From positions 123,640-187,639 of the forward strand of contig CAJNOI010000056.1 of NCBI GenBank assembly GCA_905250115.1: DNA of 64,000 nt, in the 5' to 3' direction. Shown here in pieces: positions 38,190 through 51,319 of the stretch (the first letter of the stretch is position 1; each line of letters opens with the position of its first letter). The notes beneath the pieces were generated by a model. It was not told the origin of the DNA and did no database searches. It worked only from the letters and a program-made list of their open reading frames with translations. The translations under genes were made by a program, and so were the position numbers. This DNA is from Adineta steineri. Taxonomy: Eukaryota; Rotifera; Eurotatoria; Adinetida; Adinetidae.

Positions 38190-40330
38190 GATGTACAGAA
38201 TAAACGAAATCAGAAGAGAAATGAACATTTTGACAGAAAATAGAACAAAATTTAATATGGTTTTTCGCCTGAATCTTCACTATCAAGGATACAATTAGCC
38301 ATTGTAATGATGAAATGCGGGTTTGTGTTTCAGGATCATTGGAATGATATTGCTGAGTAAACTTGTTGCCTTTCTTTCGAGGTCAATCTCGACGTTTTGT
38401 TGCTTTAATGATTGTTGAGTTAGATGTTGATGCTATGATCGAAGCTTTTATAAATGCAGCTTTTTGTTTATGATTCTTCTTTTCCTCGTCATCTTTTAGT
38501 TTCATAAGAACTATTAAGGACGTTCGTTCGTGGACTATCTCCGTCATCTCTTTTATTTATAATGTCAGTCGGTATTCATTTTTTTAAACGTGTGATAGAA
38601 TCTCATGTAAAATGGTGAACGAGAAACAATGGATGCACAACGAATCAAATCTAACGTAACTTCGATTAGATGTAAACTCTGAGATTTAGCATATAATTCA
38701 TGACGGCTTGTAAACCACAATTCCAATAAACGTTACTGTTAAATAATAATATTAAGATATATATCGACGAATAAATACTTACAAAAGTTCCTAGGTATAT
38801 ATTGTGAAGTGAATAATCAGCAGTAGAGAATTGTTTAATATCAAAATATAATAGATTAAACAGGAAATACGAACCATATTGGTCACAAACGAGATTTTTT
38901 TCACTTGTGATAATATGACAATATATTGATCATACATTTCATTGCTTTTATCTCCAGTATCTTGTTCTATGTATTTTAAAAAGATAGGAACAGCACTTTT
39001 CCCATTTAGCACATATTTTCCTACAGAGAAAAAAAAAACAGAATTAAAGATAATGTATATACAGACATCTTCTCAGAAATATGAAATGAAATCAAAAATT
39101 ATCACTGCAGTCTCTATCCCTATTGAATATCTAGAAGTTTATATTTATATAAATGTCTACAGATCTTCGTAACACACTATTAAACAGACCTATCAGTCTA
39201 CTAATTTAATACTAAATCTACTTTTGAAAATAATATGAGATGTAGCATTTTACCTCTGTTAGTACAGGTATAAAAGCTAATAAAACCAATAAATATTCAT
39301 CATCAATGATTGAGCAGATTTGTCAAGCGTTGCTGTAATTAAATATTCATGAATATTATTAAAACTATTGTTGAATACTGGATATGAGATGTTGAAATCA
39401 AGTTTCTATTGACGTAACTTATGAATCCAGTCGGCTACAAAATTTTAAATTCTATATTCTTTCTAATTTATTCGTTTGTATAGGTATGGAAAGAATAAAA
39501 AGTATTATTCATATTAAATCTAATACCACGTTATAATTCGTTGATAACCTTACAGTTTATCCATATAGAATAGCAGAATTTTTTAATTAATATTTGCTCG
39601 CTATTTAAAAGAAGGTTTATTATTTGCCTCTGTAAATCAAACATCTGCTCTTGAGAAACTAAATTACGTCGTACTTGATCTTCCTGAACATCAAACAGTC
39701 TTGTATTATCATCTTGTTCTGGTATAATGTTATGGCATTCCAAAATAGATCTTAATTATGGAAGGAATTTAAATGTAAATAATATTTCAATAATTGATAC
39801 TGAATTTATATTGTACATTATTACATTTTAACGAGATAACTCCCTTATTACTACACTTTGAACAAACAATGTGCCGTTTGCCATGTAATATCTTCGTTCA
39901 ATACAACGAAAATCAAATACTCAATTTTCTACGCCCAACCTACATAATAAAAAAACATTAATCATTGATACACAATTTGGATAGACTGTGCTTATATTGA
40001 AAAGGTGCGGAAATGCTTGATATTTATTTTATATTGGATGAAGAAGATTGAAATTATTCACTAACAAAGTCGGGTATTGTCTGGCATGAACGTCAACTAT
40101 TATCATCATTTTCTAAATATGATCTAGAACTAGATGCATCATTTATAATATAATCAGATACGATTAACCTGATTTTCAATTGTTCTTGATCCTAATCTCG
40201 CATAATTATATCGTTGATTTCATTATTTTCGACTAACGATACATGTAAAAAGAAGAATCATAATGACGCTAGAGACTGATATGCGACTCTTCCCTGTATA
40301 TCACTTCTCGATCTATATACTAAAGTTTAA
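38190..40330 (-). pseudogene. Unrecognised multi-exon gene, apparently decayed
   Basis: Several exon-like blocks on the minus strand have coding character and splice borders, but cannot be joined without stops. In order: a Ser/Asp-rich block near 40050-40160 with two stops; an amphipathic block ending before GTAAGG near 39554 (LFDVQEDQVRRNLVSQEQM, QIINLLLNSEQIL); a block at about 39253-39440 with a stop and a one-base shift (FNNIHEYLITATLDKSAQS then DDEYLLVLLAFIPVLTE); a block starting after CTGTAG near 39026 (YVLNGKSAVPIFLKYIEQD); and a block at about 38570-38735 (HELYAKSQSLHLIEVTLDL). All look alpha-helical. I do not recognise the family. A scaffold gap (40409-40418) lies just upstream of the 5' end. 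Confidence 0.4.
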
Positions 40331-40408
40331 CTTGGACTTAATCTAGATAAATTCAATACTTTTTGCTATTGTGTAGTGATAGAAAAGACATTATTATAAG
40401 TAACAGAT

Positions 40409-40418
40409 NNNNNNNNNN
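40409..40418. other. Assembly gap (10 N)
   Basis: Ten N bases, probably a gap of arbitrary size. The decayed gene on the minus strand may continue into it. Confidence 0.95.
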
Positions 40419-40493
40419 AAGACAACAATAATAGATAGAGACAAGATAGTGAAGCTCAATTTTATATCATTCGACAGAAATAAATATATATTG

Positions 40494-40501
40494 AATCTTA
40501 T
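40494..40501. repeat. Left target-site duplication of the hAT MITE
   Basis: AATCTTAT; an identical copy lies at 40692-40699. Confidence 0.85.
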
Positions 40502-40691
40502 CAGGGGCGTAAGTCAGGTGTCGGAGTAGGGGGGGGGATGTAGGGGGGGCGTAAGCCCAATTTTTCTATTTTAATGGTCAAAAAAAGTGAATTTTCTAGA
40601 AGCAGGGGGGGGCGCAAACCCTTTTTTCCTATTAGTTTTCGGAAGCAGGGGGGGTTATGCGCCCCACGCGCCCCCCCTATTTACGCCACTG
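40502..40691. mobile_element. hAT-type MITE with 8-bp target duplication
   Basis: A 190-bp element that begins CAGGGGCGTAAGT and ends in the complement of CAGTGGCGTAAAT, the usual hAT terminal motif. It is flanked by a perfect 8-bp direct repeat AATCTTAT (40494-40501 and 40692-40699), the hAT duplication length. The inside is built from three diverged units with runs of 7-9 G (around 40530-40560, 40604-40625 and 40646-40680). It is GC-rich against an AT-rich background and has no coding capacity, so it must have been moved by a transposase encoded elsewhere. Confidence 0.88.
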
Positions 40692-40699
40692 AATCTTAT
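40692..40699. repeat. Right target-site duplication of the hAT MITE
   Basis: AATCTTAT, identical to 40494-40501. Confidence 0.85.
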
Positions 40700-41178
40700 A
40701 TTTGATACACTTACGATAAGCTTCACCTAGAACTACAACCAAGTTTTCAAAAAAAGAATTTGCTTTGCTTCCTTGCCAAGCGACTGTTTTTGCAGAAAAT
40801 GTAGCTAAAGATCTGGATGTAATTCGTCATAAGCATGTCCAAAAAAAAGATTCAACGCATATTCATCTCCTTTTTCTTTTGTCTTTGTCGAAAGTAATAT
40901 TTATTGATCTGTATTACACTTGGGAAGAATCTCAATTTTTTTACTAAATATAAACATGTCAGTGAGTACTTCCTTATATACGGCGAGTATGAATATGCAA
41001 GAATTCTGGCGCTAAAAAAGCCTAATGTAATATATAATGTATTTACAATATCAGTTATTTTATTCTCGTATATAATAAGCATAAGGAAATTCACATTTTA
41101 ATCATTATGAAAATCAGTTTTTTTTTTTCGTGTTCTCATCAATGAATTTCGGTGGAGATCGTTCACGTGTGATAATAA

Positions 41179-41934
41179 TTAACGACACACATACATCTGA
41201 GTGTCATCACCACACCAGTTTCGATCATCACAATTAAATAAATTTGATATGCAGTAGCTATTTCTACATCGATACAAACCATCACCACGTGAACATGTAT
41301 TGACCGCTATCAACAAATAAAAACTATACAGTTATCAATAAACTAATTATAAAATAATACTTACGGAAATTAATTGCTGCCATAACTTGAAATCCGCTAC
41401 CGACTTTTCCATCTGTATTGGATATAAACTGAAAAACTGCTGTATTCGAATTTATTGTCTACAAGAGAAATAATAAAAAATAGATTTGATAAGTTTAACA
41501 AATAATTAATTTACACGAAGATAATATTTGTTTTTTTCCACATTGTTGTGATTGATTTTTATTTAATATTGTTCCTTGATCAATTTTTCCATCGTATATT
41601 ACAAGTTTATCGCCACCACATGCAATATCCATCTTATCAATAACAATAATAATACGTTGATTTGATGTTTGTCCTTTGATTGTTAAAATACAATTGAGAT
41701 TTTGTGCATAGTTACCTGAACTCAAACTAAAATATGTCCCTGGCAATTTATCGCCGTCCAGAATGATTGTTTTATCACAACTTTTATCCATATCTATGAA
41801 TATAAAATTTAGATTATTCTCTGAAATAGTATTGACTTACTTGGAGAGCTAAATTTTGAACCAGTACTACGAGCCCATAATATGGATGGTAATAACATTA
41901 AAAATGACACGACGACCAGTTTGTCTGGGTACAT
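41179..41934 (-). CDS. Secreted CUB and LDL-receptor class A protein (A-run frame break)
   Basis: A small secreted protein. Exon 1 ends at 41842 region with GTAAGT and encodes a signal peptide (LVVVSFLMLLPSILWA). Exon 2 begins with MDKSCDKTI (about 41791) and forms a CUB domain: C...G.YFSLSSGNYAQNLNC, then ACGGDKLVIYDG and QQCGK. Exon 3 (about 41373-41459) completes the CUB strands (NTAVFQFISNTDG, GSGFQVMAA). Exon 4 (from about 41307) holds an LDLa module, C...YRCRNSYCI...FNCDD..WCGDD, with a calcium-binding-like acidic end, and a stop at 41179-41181. A T7 run at 41531-41537 (A7 coding) is one base too long. Skipping one A restores the CUB strand NKYYLR, which meets the next GTAAAT donor exactly. 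Extracellular protein or lipid binding is likely; the partner is unknown. An acceptor CTCTAG lies at 41943/41944. Confidence 0.75.
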
Positions 41935-44900
41935 TTTTCAGTTCTAGAGAAATACGTATTTTGTTTCTGTTTTTATAGAGCAACAAAAAAAAACACATTT
42001 ATTCATCGTGTATATATATATTATCGAAATTGTTTGTTTTATTTTAATAATGCATGACTGGACGAAAGGTAGTCATGTAGACATTAATTTTTTCTTTTCT
42101 TTCTCGATATTATAAATCGTAGCGACGTAGTAAAAGAAAAATTTTATTCTTGTTGTTGTCAAATATCAAAGTCCATTAAGTATCGGTGATGCTATGAAAA
42201 AAAAAAGAACGTATTTCTCTCTTAGAAACGAACGATGTGAATGATTATGCGTCATTACAATAATGTTTATTAAACTATTCATTTTTGTTTAGAAATAACT
42301 CCAAAAAACCTGCCTTACTCTGTAAAATAAAACATAAGTAAAGACGATAGAAAAGTTTATTTTAGAACTCCCTATACAAATTTCAGAATTAATTTCTTGT
42401 ACTTTCTTTGACTCTTTAATTGAATAATTACGAAGATATTCATATCAGCTTTTTTCTCTCTGTTGTCAATGAGATGATCTTATTGAGATTACATGCTGAT
42501 GCAGTAAAATCCTTCGGAGCAAAAAGAATTGAAATGATTTTTTGAATACATTATTTGAGTGTTTCTATAGGAATGAACTTTTCGAGGAAAAATTAGTCAA
42601 TACAAAGCCTTCCATCCTTCATATATTTCGTTTATTTCTTATTTATACACGTTGTTATGTTATCCTTCTTGTCTCTTTAGTTTAGACCTTGTCTATGTCT
42701 TTGTATGGGGGAGGATAGTGAATGCAAATAGAAAGAGATGGAAAAAAACGTAAATGGACAGTTGAAGATTATATTACATTCAGTAAAATTTTACGTATGA
42801 GCTATATCAATCGGTAGCTACATAGATGGAGAATAGATTCATTAGTATGTAATATCAAACGAATTTATTATGAATGACAAATACTATTCCTATCAATTGT
42901 TAATGTTTGATACATGTGTCATCTAACATTGCTATTATGCATTTTGTTTCTTGTACTTCACTTGAAAATGATCACCTTAAACCGAAAATTTTCATTATTT
43001 AATATAAAAAAAATATATATATATTTCATTATTTCAATTATTCTCTTTATCGAATATTTTTCGTCATTACTATTACTAATTAACCATAATAGTATACCAA
43101 TAGAATAATAATAATAAATGAATCCTATATTATAAATAATTATAATCAAAATTTAGTAAACATATTTCTTTTTCCATTAAAGTTCTATTGTCGGTCTACA
43201 TTTCCTCTTAGGTTTTTTTTCTGTTCATAATATATACGCATATAAATACATTATTTTTCTTTAAGTATTATTATCTTATCTTATTATATCATTCTTACAA
43301 ATTAAAGAAAAATACGCGACACATACATATGACATCACGATAGAAAAAGCAAATTATTTTTAGCAATATCATTATGTATGCTTCGAGAAACTCGTCGTAT
43401 TTTAGACGCCTCTTCAAAATATGTCATTAGAATTAGAAATACAAAGAGAAAGCGAATGATGTCAAATTTTATTCAATCATTCATATGACATTTAATGGAG
43501 TGATGAGACGGCAATCTCACAAACAGAGGCTTGTCTATCTGCTTGTCAGAATCCTACCCGTTCAATACAATATCTGAAAAGAAATACAGACGTTTATTTG
43601 CCAATAAAGAATATGATGTTTGAGGTGAACCGGAAGAAAGCTTGAATAAACAAGAAAATACATGGATGCAAGAATTTGAAAAGTATAAAGAAGAAGAAGA
43701 AATCCATTCCATCAAAATATTTACATCAATGTCAAACGACTAACGAAGACTATATAATGACTAAACAAATATTCGAGCACTTCTTTTTTTTTTGGTACTA
43801 CATCATCTTGTACCACACTCAGCATATTAATCTATGATTATTACTTATGAAATAATTAATGAGACGTTAAAAATACACACTTTCGATCTGGTTTCAAAAG
43901 TCTCTTTCGAAAATATAGTCACAAGCTAGAAATACAATCCATTTAATAATCTCGTTTTTATGAATACTTTAATAATCATGAAAGGACAGTTGGCAAGATG
44001 CGAATTTAACTGAAATAAGAAAAGTAAAGGTATGAAAAGTTTGTCAACTGAACAAATTATTATTAGAATTACTATTGTATGAATTTATATAAAACCACTG
44101 CTGTCATATTTCTTTATAGTATAGTAAAGTAACGGCAACTAATGATATTTTTCCTCGTCAATTTTCTCTCTTTACTCTTGCAAAGTATAATGCATTTTTA
44201 TAGAATGCTTTTAATTTAAAATAGTGTACGTATTTGTAAATAGGTTTTGGCAGTTGAACGTAAATCACAAAATAATGAAATAAATGAATTATATTCTTAA
44301 ATATTTCATATTCGAATGTATTTATATTATAAGAGAAAAATAGAAAAAGAATGTAACATATGTTAGTTTTCTTTTCTTACACATATTTGTACATCGAAAT
44401 TTTTGTTTTTGTTTTATAAGAAAATAGAAATTATTTTTATCTTGTTTTTCATCCTAATATTAGAGTAGAAGTTTGTTTCTAAACAATATTATCTATTCAC
44501 ATGCATAAAACATGAGAGTGTGGTAAATTTGTGAATAGAAATTCTCTTGGGATCATAATATTTGTTTTATCACATTTTCTCATACAGTATATGATTAGAC
44601 AAGGGAAATAGAAAACTAAGGTTAATGAAGAAGAATGGAGAGCATACGCAAAGTGAATAGTCACAATATTCATGGAAACAAGGAGAAAAATAAAAGAAAT
44701 TATTCAAAACACGATAGAATGGACTTAGAGAAAGAATTAATAGAACAATTTATTTTCAAATAAATCGACTTTTTTAAAAAATCATTTCTAAGATTTCTCT
44801 AATGTAACTATAGAATTAAGATGATGTGAAGTTCATGATTTTGTTGAAATCAGTCAACAATTACCTCTTCAGCCATAACTACCCTTAATAATAATTATTA

Positions 44901-46773
44901 TTAATTATCGAGCGAAACAAACAAAAAAGTAAAAATAATAAATATTACTCATGATAATTATTAAAAAAAATTATTTATAAATTAAATTATTTTCATTCTA
45001 TTATTTCATTCAACAATTTCATAACAAAAAAAAACATATTTCAATTGTTAAATATCTAGACGATATTTTTTATTTGTTCGATAAATTAACAAATATAATG
45101 AGTATATCATTATCGAATAATGAAAAAATTGAGAAAATTAGAAAATATTGACTGTAAACATAATTTATACAATTATGTTCTACTTAAAAAAAAAGTACTT
45201 GCAAAGAAAATATTCTTTGTATCGTTTTTTTTTATGATTTCTATTTATATGAGTCGAGTATATCATAAAGTAAAAAACATGTGCATCTTGAGGAGAAGAA
45301 AAATAAGAAACATGCACAAATAAAGAGAAGAAAAGAAAAAGAAAAAGTAAAAAGAGATATTATTCTACCCAATTGACAGGCGTCATTCGTTCCGTGCGAA
45401 TAGACACTATTACTACTAATATAACTTTATTATTCCAATGGTATGTAATAAATATATTTCTTCTCGTTTCTTGTCATTAATATTGATTTATTCATGTCTT
45501 GTTTTCTTATCGATAATATATTTATTCTACTATCGCTTCTCCTTTCAAATAGCACTTGTAATTGTTTTGATAATATGTATTCTTCTTTTTCTTGTTTCTT
45601 GTTTCTTGTACTATTAAAAAAAAGAAAAGGCAGCGATGTCTTTTAACTTGACCTTTCTTTAAGTTAATATAAATATATTTGTTATAGTTTATTCATAATA
45701 GAACAAGATAGAAAAAAGGTACAAAGATTAAACGATAAGGCAAGTGTATATGTTTCAGTTTTGCTTTATAATTAATACTTTCATACTGTTTGATAAAATC
45801 TATTTTATAAACAACGAATTCTATTGATTTAATGAGCAAAACAATTATAACTGAACCTTTTCGAAATTATATAAGTATATTAAGCGGAAAAATCGAATTG
45901 TTCTCTTTTTTATTTAAATTTTATTATTGAATTATCGTTCTCAGTGAAGTAAAGGTTAACACTCAACGTACTTCTTTCATCTGATTCACCTTGAATTTTA
46001 TTTATTAGACTAAAGTAATTGAGCAGTAAGAATCTAAGTAATTTCAAAAATAATATTTCGTTTCTTTAATTGTTCTCTTTAATTTCGATAGTTTTCTAAT
46101 AAGAAAAGTTTGTGATGAAACTAGTATTACATATTAAACTATATATTTATCTATTATTAATTTCTATTCGATAGAAAATATTAGATCTTTTATTTTAAAA
46201 CTAAAAAAATGAAAAAAAAATCTCTTTTTCTATATAAAAGATACATTTCTTATATACATCTTGTCGAAAACATTCTCTTCTCTCTAATATCTAGTTAACA
46301 TTTCTTTTGCTTACAGAGAGTAATATGACATTTCCTTAGGCAAGAATATGTTTTGAAAAAGAAAGTCCAGACATAGTAGCAGAAGATCATATATTTGTTA
46401 ATTAAATGTTTTTCAATAATATTGACTTTTAAAACAAAATCACAAATATCCATCGGCAAATGAGACTGTTCTTCAGTATGATTTTTATTAAATATTTGTA
46501 AACTATATTCTCGTAGATGATAAGTTTTGATAAAAGAATATATTTATTTATTTGCAGATAATTTGATTTGATAATTATCTATGTGTTAATTTAATATATA
46601 GTGTACTGATTCCTTGGAGAAGTTCTTATTATATGTAAAAATAAAATTGAAAAGATATTCTGCATTAGATGAAATATGAGATAAAAGTAACGAATAGATT
46701 ATAATCTTTGATAGAAATAATTTTTCTATGAGAATTTTATTTGTATAAAAAGTAAATATTTGATTTATTTGTA
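41935..46773. other. Large intergenic region
   Basis: About 4.8 kb with no supported gene. Around 43527-43790 (+) some 85 codons are open apart from one TGA (it includes a TEACLSACQNPTRS stretch); I cannot assign it. Frames at 42914, 42958 and 45120 are low-complexity. Confidence 0.45.
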
Positions 46774-46778
46774 GAAAT

Positions 46779-49358
46779 ATGGAACTGTTTTCCTTAACTA
46801 TCAATACAACAATCACAGATGTTCAATGGCAAGCATATCCAATTGGCTTCTTTCTTTTACTTCTATGCTTATTAACAATCTTAGGTAATTTATTAGTATT
46901 ATATGCAATAATTCGTGAAAAGACATTACATATCTCAACATATTATTATATTGCGTCATTGGCATTTGCCGATCTTTTAGTTGGATTAATAGCTATGCCT
47001 TTTGCATTTATATTTGAAATGACTGATGATGAATATTGGTTATTTCGACGACATTTAAGATTCTTATGTGATTTTTGGCATTCAATGGATATATTTGCAT
47101 CAGCCGCATCAATATTTGGATTATGTGCTATTGGATTAGATCGATATATTTCAATAACAAAACCAATGTTATATCCAAATTCATTTATATCAAAAAGATG
47201 GTATTATATGTTATCAATAATATGGATTGGATCAGCAATGATATCTTTTCCAGCAGTTATTTATTTTGGAACAGCACAAACGACAAATCGTATGTGAAAA
47301 ATCATTTAAAATTTTCATTAGCAAACAAAATCTTTTTTTGCCTATTCATTCGATTAGACCTTGGCTCATGAATCGTTATGTATGTGAGTTCCGTATTAAA
47401 ATTCTTCCCTACCAAACATTTCTCTATAGAAATTGATAGTTAAACTCAAATATTAAATATGAAGAATAAAATCTAAATGAATTATTCTATGTCACTCTGA
47501 CAATTTTCGTATATTTACGATAAATATATTAATAGTTGAGTCATTTTCCGTTCATCTGTTCTGTATTTTTCTTTGGATAGAAAATTCTTCAATAATATAG
47601 TTAAGTTTTAAAATATTTAAGACTACGTTGACGATGTTCTATAGTGAAAGTTTATAGTTTTCTCTAAACCCTTTCAGGCCTAAATTATTTTTTGCTGAAT
47701 TCAATTCAACTAGTTTGTTAAAACAGCTTATTTTAGTTACAGAAACACATACCATTAATAACCCGTGTATTCTCCCATGCTATCTTCATCATAAAAATCG
47801 GAAACATCTCATCAATAGATGAGTTGTTTGTTATACTTTCTTGTTAAAATCTATTTCTATCCGTTCTCAAGATTAATTATATTTGATGAGTAAATTACGG
47901 AGGAATGTAGTACTTCGTTTCGATTGCACACTAGTCTTTGTAAATATAGACTGATAAAAAAAACGCCACTTTATATACTTTCTTTGAAGGAGATCTGAGA
48001 GTGTGCATAGAAAAAAAATCCGATAAAATCACGGTATTTTTTTAAAGTCTTTCCTTTGGTGTTCGAGAAATTTTTTCAAGAAAAGATTATGTATATTATA
48101 TGTAGGTTATTAGAGATTCTGCTCTTAAGAAATATTTTTTTTACTTTTAAAACAAATAATGTATACACATACAACTACATTAGATCGTACACACAAGAGA
48201 AAAAATATGTTTATATCGTATGTCAAGCGCTGAGAAGAAGAACAAAAATCACATGAAAAGAAAGTGACATGCATTCGAATAATATTATAGGTTGAAAAAG
48301 AAAAGATGTAAAGGTGATGTTTGTCACGGAAATATTCTGCAAAAGTTCTACAACGCTCTTTATCTCTTTTTGTTAAAAGATTCTGTACTTATTTTTATAA
48401 ATTTTGTCATGAAAAATAATTAGAAAACATGTGTTACTTTTTTTATACTATAGGACTCAAAGGGTAAATTCAATAAAATCTTTCTCAGAAATTCTATTTA
48501 TCAATCGAAAAAGAATAGTTCATTTGACAGTCTTTTGATTTCTAATGTTAACTCAGTTTATTTTATTTAGGACGCCTATCTATGTCAAATGGGACAGTAG
48601 TAACGCAATTGTCACTCTTTAAAGAATGTGATTTTCCAAATAATACTTATTATATGTTATTCGTATCTGTTGTATCATTTTATGTTCCATTATCAATAAT
48701 GATGTATGTTTATGTTCAAGTATATATAGCAGCTAAAAAACAAGTTTTAGCACTTCGTTCTGGTTATAAACATCATTATCGAATAAAATCTGCCAAATCA
48801 TTTATTCCAAAATTTCGTTTAAAAGAAATTTCAAATAAAAATGAAACATATATAAAAAACGTCGCAGAAACAAATGAAAATGATGTTCATCTAACAACAG
48901 ATATGTTAATAGAAAATCGTCGACCATCACCAGATTTAATAACACTTCGTATACATCATGGAAAATATCAAAATCCAATTTTAGATTCATTTGATCAAAA
49001 TGATAAAAATGGAAATAAATCATTTAAAAAAATGAGAAGAAAACGTGCACAAACAAATACATTTTGGAAGAAATTTTCGCGAGATCAAAAAGCAGCAAAA
49101 TTTATAGGAATTATTATGGGTGTTTTTGTTGTTTGTTGGTTACCTTATTTTGTATATTTTCTTTTGAGTGGTGTTTTTAAAATTCGTTTGAAAGATGAAA
49201 ATTATCATGAATTATTATTTAAAATATTTTCTTGGTTAGGATATACAAATTCAGCATTGGATGTACTTGTATATGTTTTTACTTCCAAAGAATTAAGAAC
49301 AACATTTTGGAAATTGTTTATACCTCGAACTTGTAGACGCAAAAATGGAACAAATTAA
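46779..49358 (+). CDS. Aminergic-type class A GPCR with atypical TM7 motif
   Basis: A receptor of about 432 residues, exons 46779-47289 and 48571-49358. The 1281-bp GT-AG intron lies after TM4, much longer than other introns here. Class A landmarks: GN in TM1 (N37), ADLL in TM2 (D65), Cys97 before TM3, D104 in TM3 at the position that binds amine ligands (WHSMDIFASAAS), an intact DRY at 121-123, Cys190 in loop 2, serines in TM5 (SVVSFYVP) and CWLP at 359-362. The third intracellular loop is long and basic. TM7 reads NSALDVLVY, so NPxxY is replaced by DVLVY. The family includes biogenic amine receptors (histamine, octopamine, serotonin); the ligand is not decidable. The acceptor TTTGTAG ends at 46774, four bases before the ATG, and AATAAA is at 49397. 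Confidence 0.88.
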
Positions 49359-51319
49359 TTCTTTATTTAGTCTTATTTAAATGTATTTATTACAATAATA
49401 AATCTTTTTACGACAAATATTCTCTTTATATTAGCGATGTAAACAAATATTTATCGAAGATCATTGAAATGTTCCACAAATTTACTAAAAATCGATGTAT
49501 TATAGTTTGAATTATTTTTAATATAATTGAAATATAATTTTGTATTTTTTATTCTTTTAAGAGAAAAATAATGTTTTTATTTTATTTTTTGTGAGACTGA
49601 AGAAATGTGAAAAGCGTTTTGTATCCACTAAAAGTCGTTCTCTGATATTGCTCAATGATGGTTTACCTCTCAACATGAAGTCTAGGCGCTGATGTTTCTC
49701 ATTAACCCTGTTTTACTGTCTAGTAACTTGATACACTGAATATGAGTTAAACAAAATTCAACGTATTATTTTAAAAAAATAGAGTAGATTGTTCTTACTT
49801 CATCAAAACTTTTTCATAAATCATTTGTATATAAACCACTATGAAAAGCTATATCACACGTGTCGTACGAGACCATTTCTAAGTTAGATCATGATTCATA
49901 TATAGTTGCATCATCGATATTGATCAAACTTGATAATCCAAAAGTCGTCCGTTAAAGATATATATGTCTCTGAGCAAATCTTCATTACAAAAATGTTAAA
50001 ATAATCAATAGATCAATGAAATATACGTTTGTCTTATTTGATTTATTCATTCTGATTCATATGAATCTATATTTCTATTAAAAAATTGTAATCATATTGA
50101 TATACCTGTTCTATTGTTACTCAGTCAACTAATCAATTGAATTTATCAAACAAAAAAATACATAAATTTTGATATAATTCGCTATTATATCAGTGGTATT
50201 CATTAAGTTAATATACAATAAATATAGTGTTTCAGAATACTACAAGACGGAATAAAGATACATAGTCAATTTGTTTATTGATTTTATTATCTGTATATAA
50301 GTTTTGTGATGTTGAAAATTGAAATAATTAAATTGTGCAATACTACTAATGAATTTGATTTTGATATAATGAAATAGGGTATAAGTAAGAGTAACAGATT
50401 GATGTTGTATCATTGACCATCACACATTATTCTCTTAAAATAGTTAGTTCGTTAGAAATTTTCAAATTAATAATATAAATATTCTATTTTTAAATTTCTA
50501 GATTTATTTGTTTTCGTCTGACTCATTATTTTCATTTTGTGACACCCTTCTCACGTTCTCAATTTGATACTTACATAACACTCTCAAAATTTTAAAACTC
50601 AAATAATACAGTATTTATAATAATAACTTTAAAAAAAAAATTTGCGAGCGTTGATAAAGATCACATATTTTCGTTTGTTCAAAACGATAGAAACCAACAA
50701 ATTTGTAGCAATAAATACAAATTTAACAGTTTATATTTAGAGTTCTTTTTGGATTCAATGTAGATAATATATGAAGGATCATCATTTGATTTAACTAATA
50801 TTTGAAGAATATCCATAATTGACATAATGCATATCAACGAAATGTTGTTGGAATTGAAACGATGAGACAAACGCATATGTAATTTTATTTTGTAATAAAA
50901 CATTATAGAAACATAATGGACGACATAGACAAGAATCGAAATTTATTTTACATATTAAAAATTCATAAGGAGATAAACGTTCATGTTCACGTTGTTGAAA
51001 ATTTTATGCTAAAATTAATAATAAAAGTTACTTTCATGAGGATTTTTTCACTTACATAAATATTGTTTTGCTTGAAATTCTTGATTATTTACGTCTGCTT
51101 GATTCAAAAATGAATTCGAAGACCTAAAAGTGATATTTTCAAAAAAAAAAAAGAAAATTTATCATTCATACCTTTAGCTGTTTCATCTGATTGATGCTAT
51201 AAACAACTATTGTTATATCATTCAACACAAGAAACAGTTTGACATATGACAAACAAAAGAAGATAAAAGTAAACGCAAAAAAACACGAAAAAAATACAAG
51301 AAAGAAACACTTGTATAAA
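49359..51319. other. Intergenic region
   Basis: About 2 kb between convergent features. AT-rich, with no recognised exon. The short minus-strand frame at 50679 is not supported. Confidence 0.45.

Noticed and set aside
40740..40880. About 45 open codons (+) with coding-like composition (includes CQATVFAENVAKDLD)
   Set aside because: Too short and without splice borders or family match; may be another relic.
43527..43790. About 85 codons (+) open except for one TGA
   Set aside because: Not recognised, and the Lys-rich half looks like AAG/GAA repeat translation.
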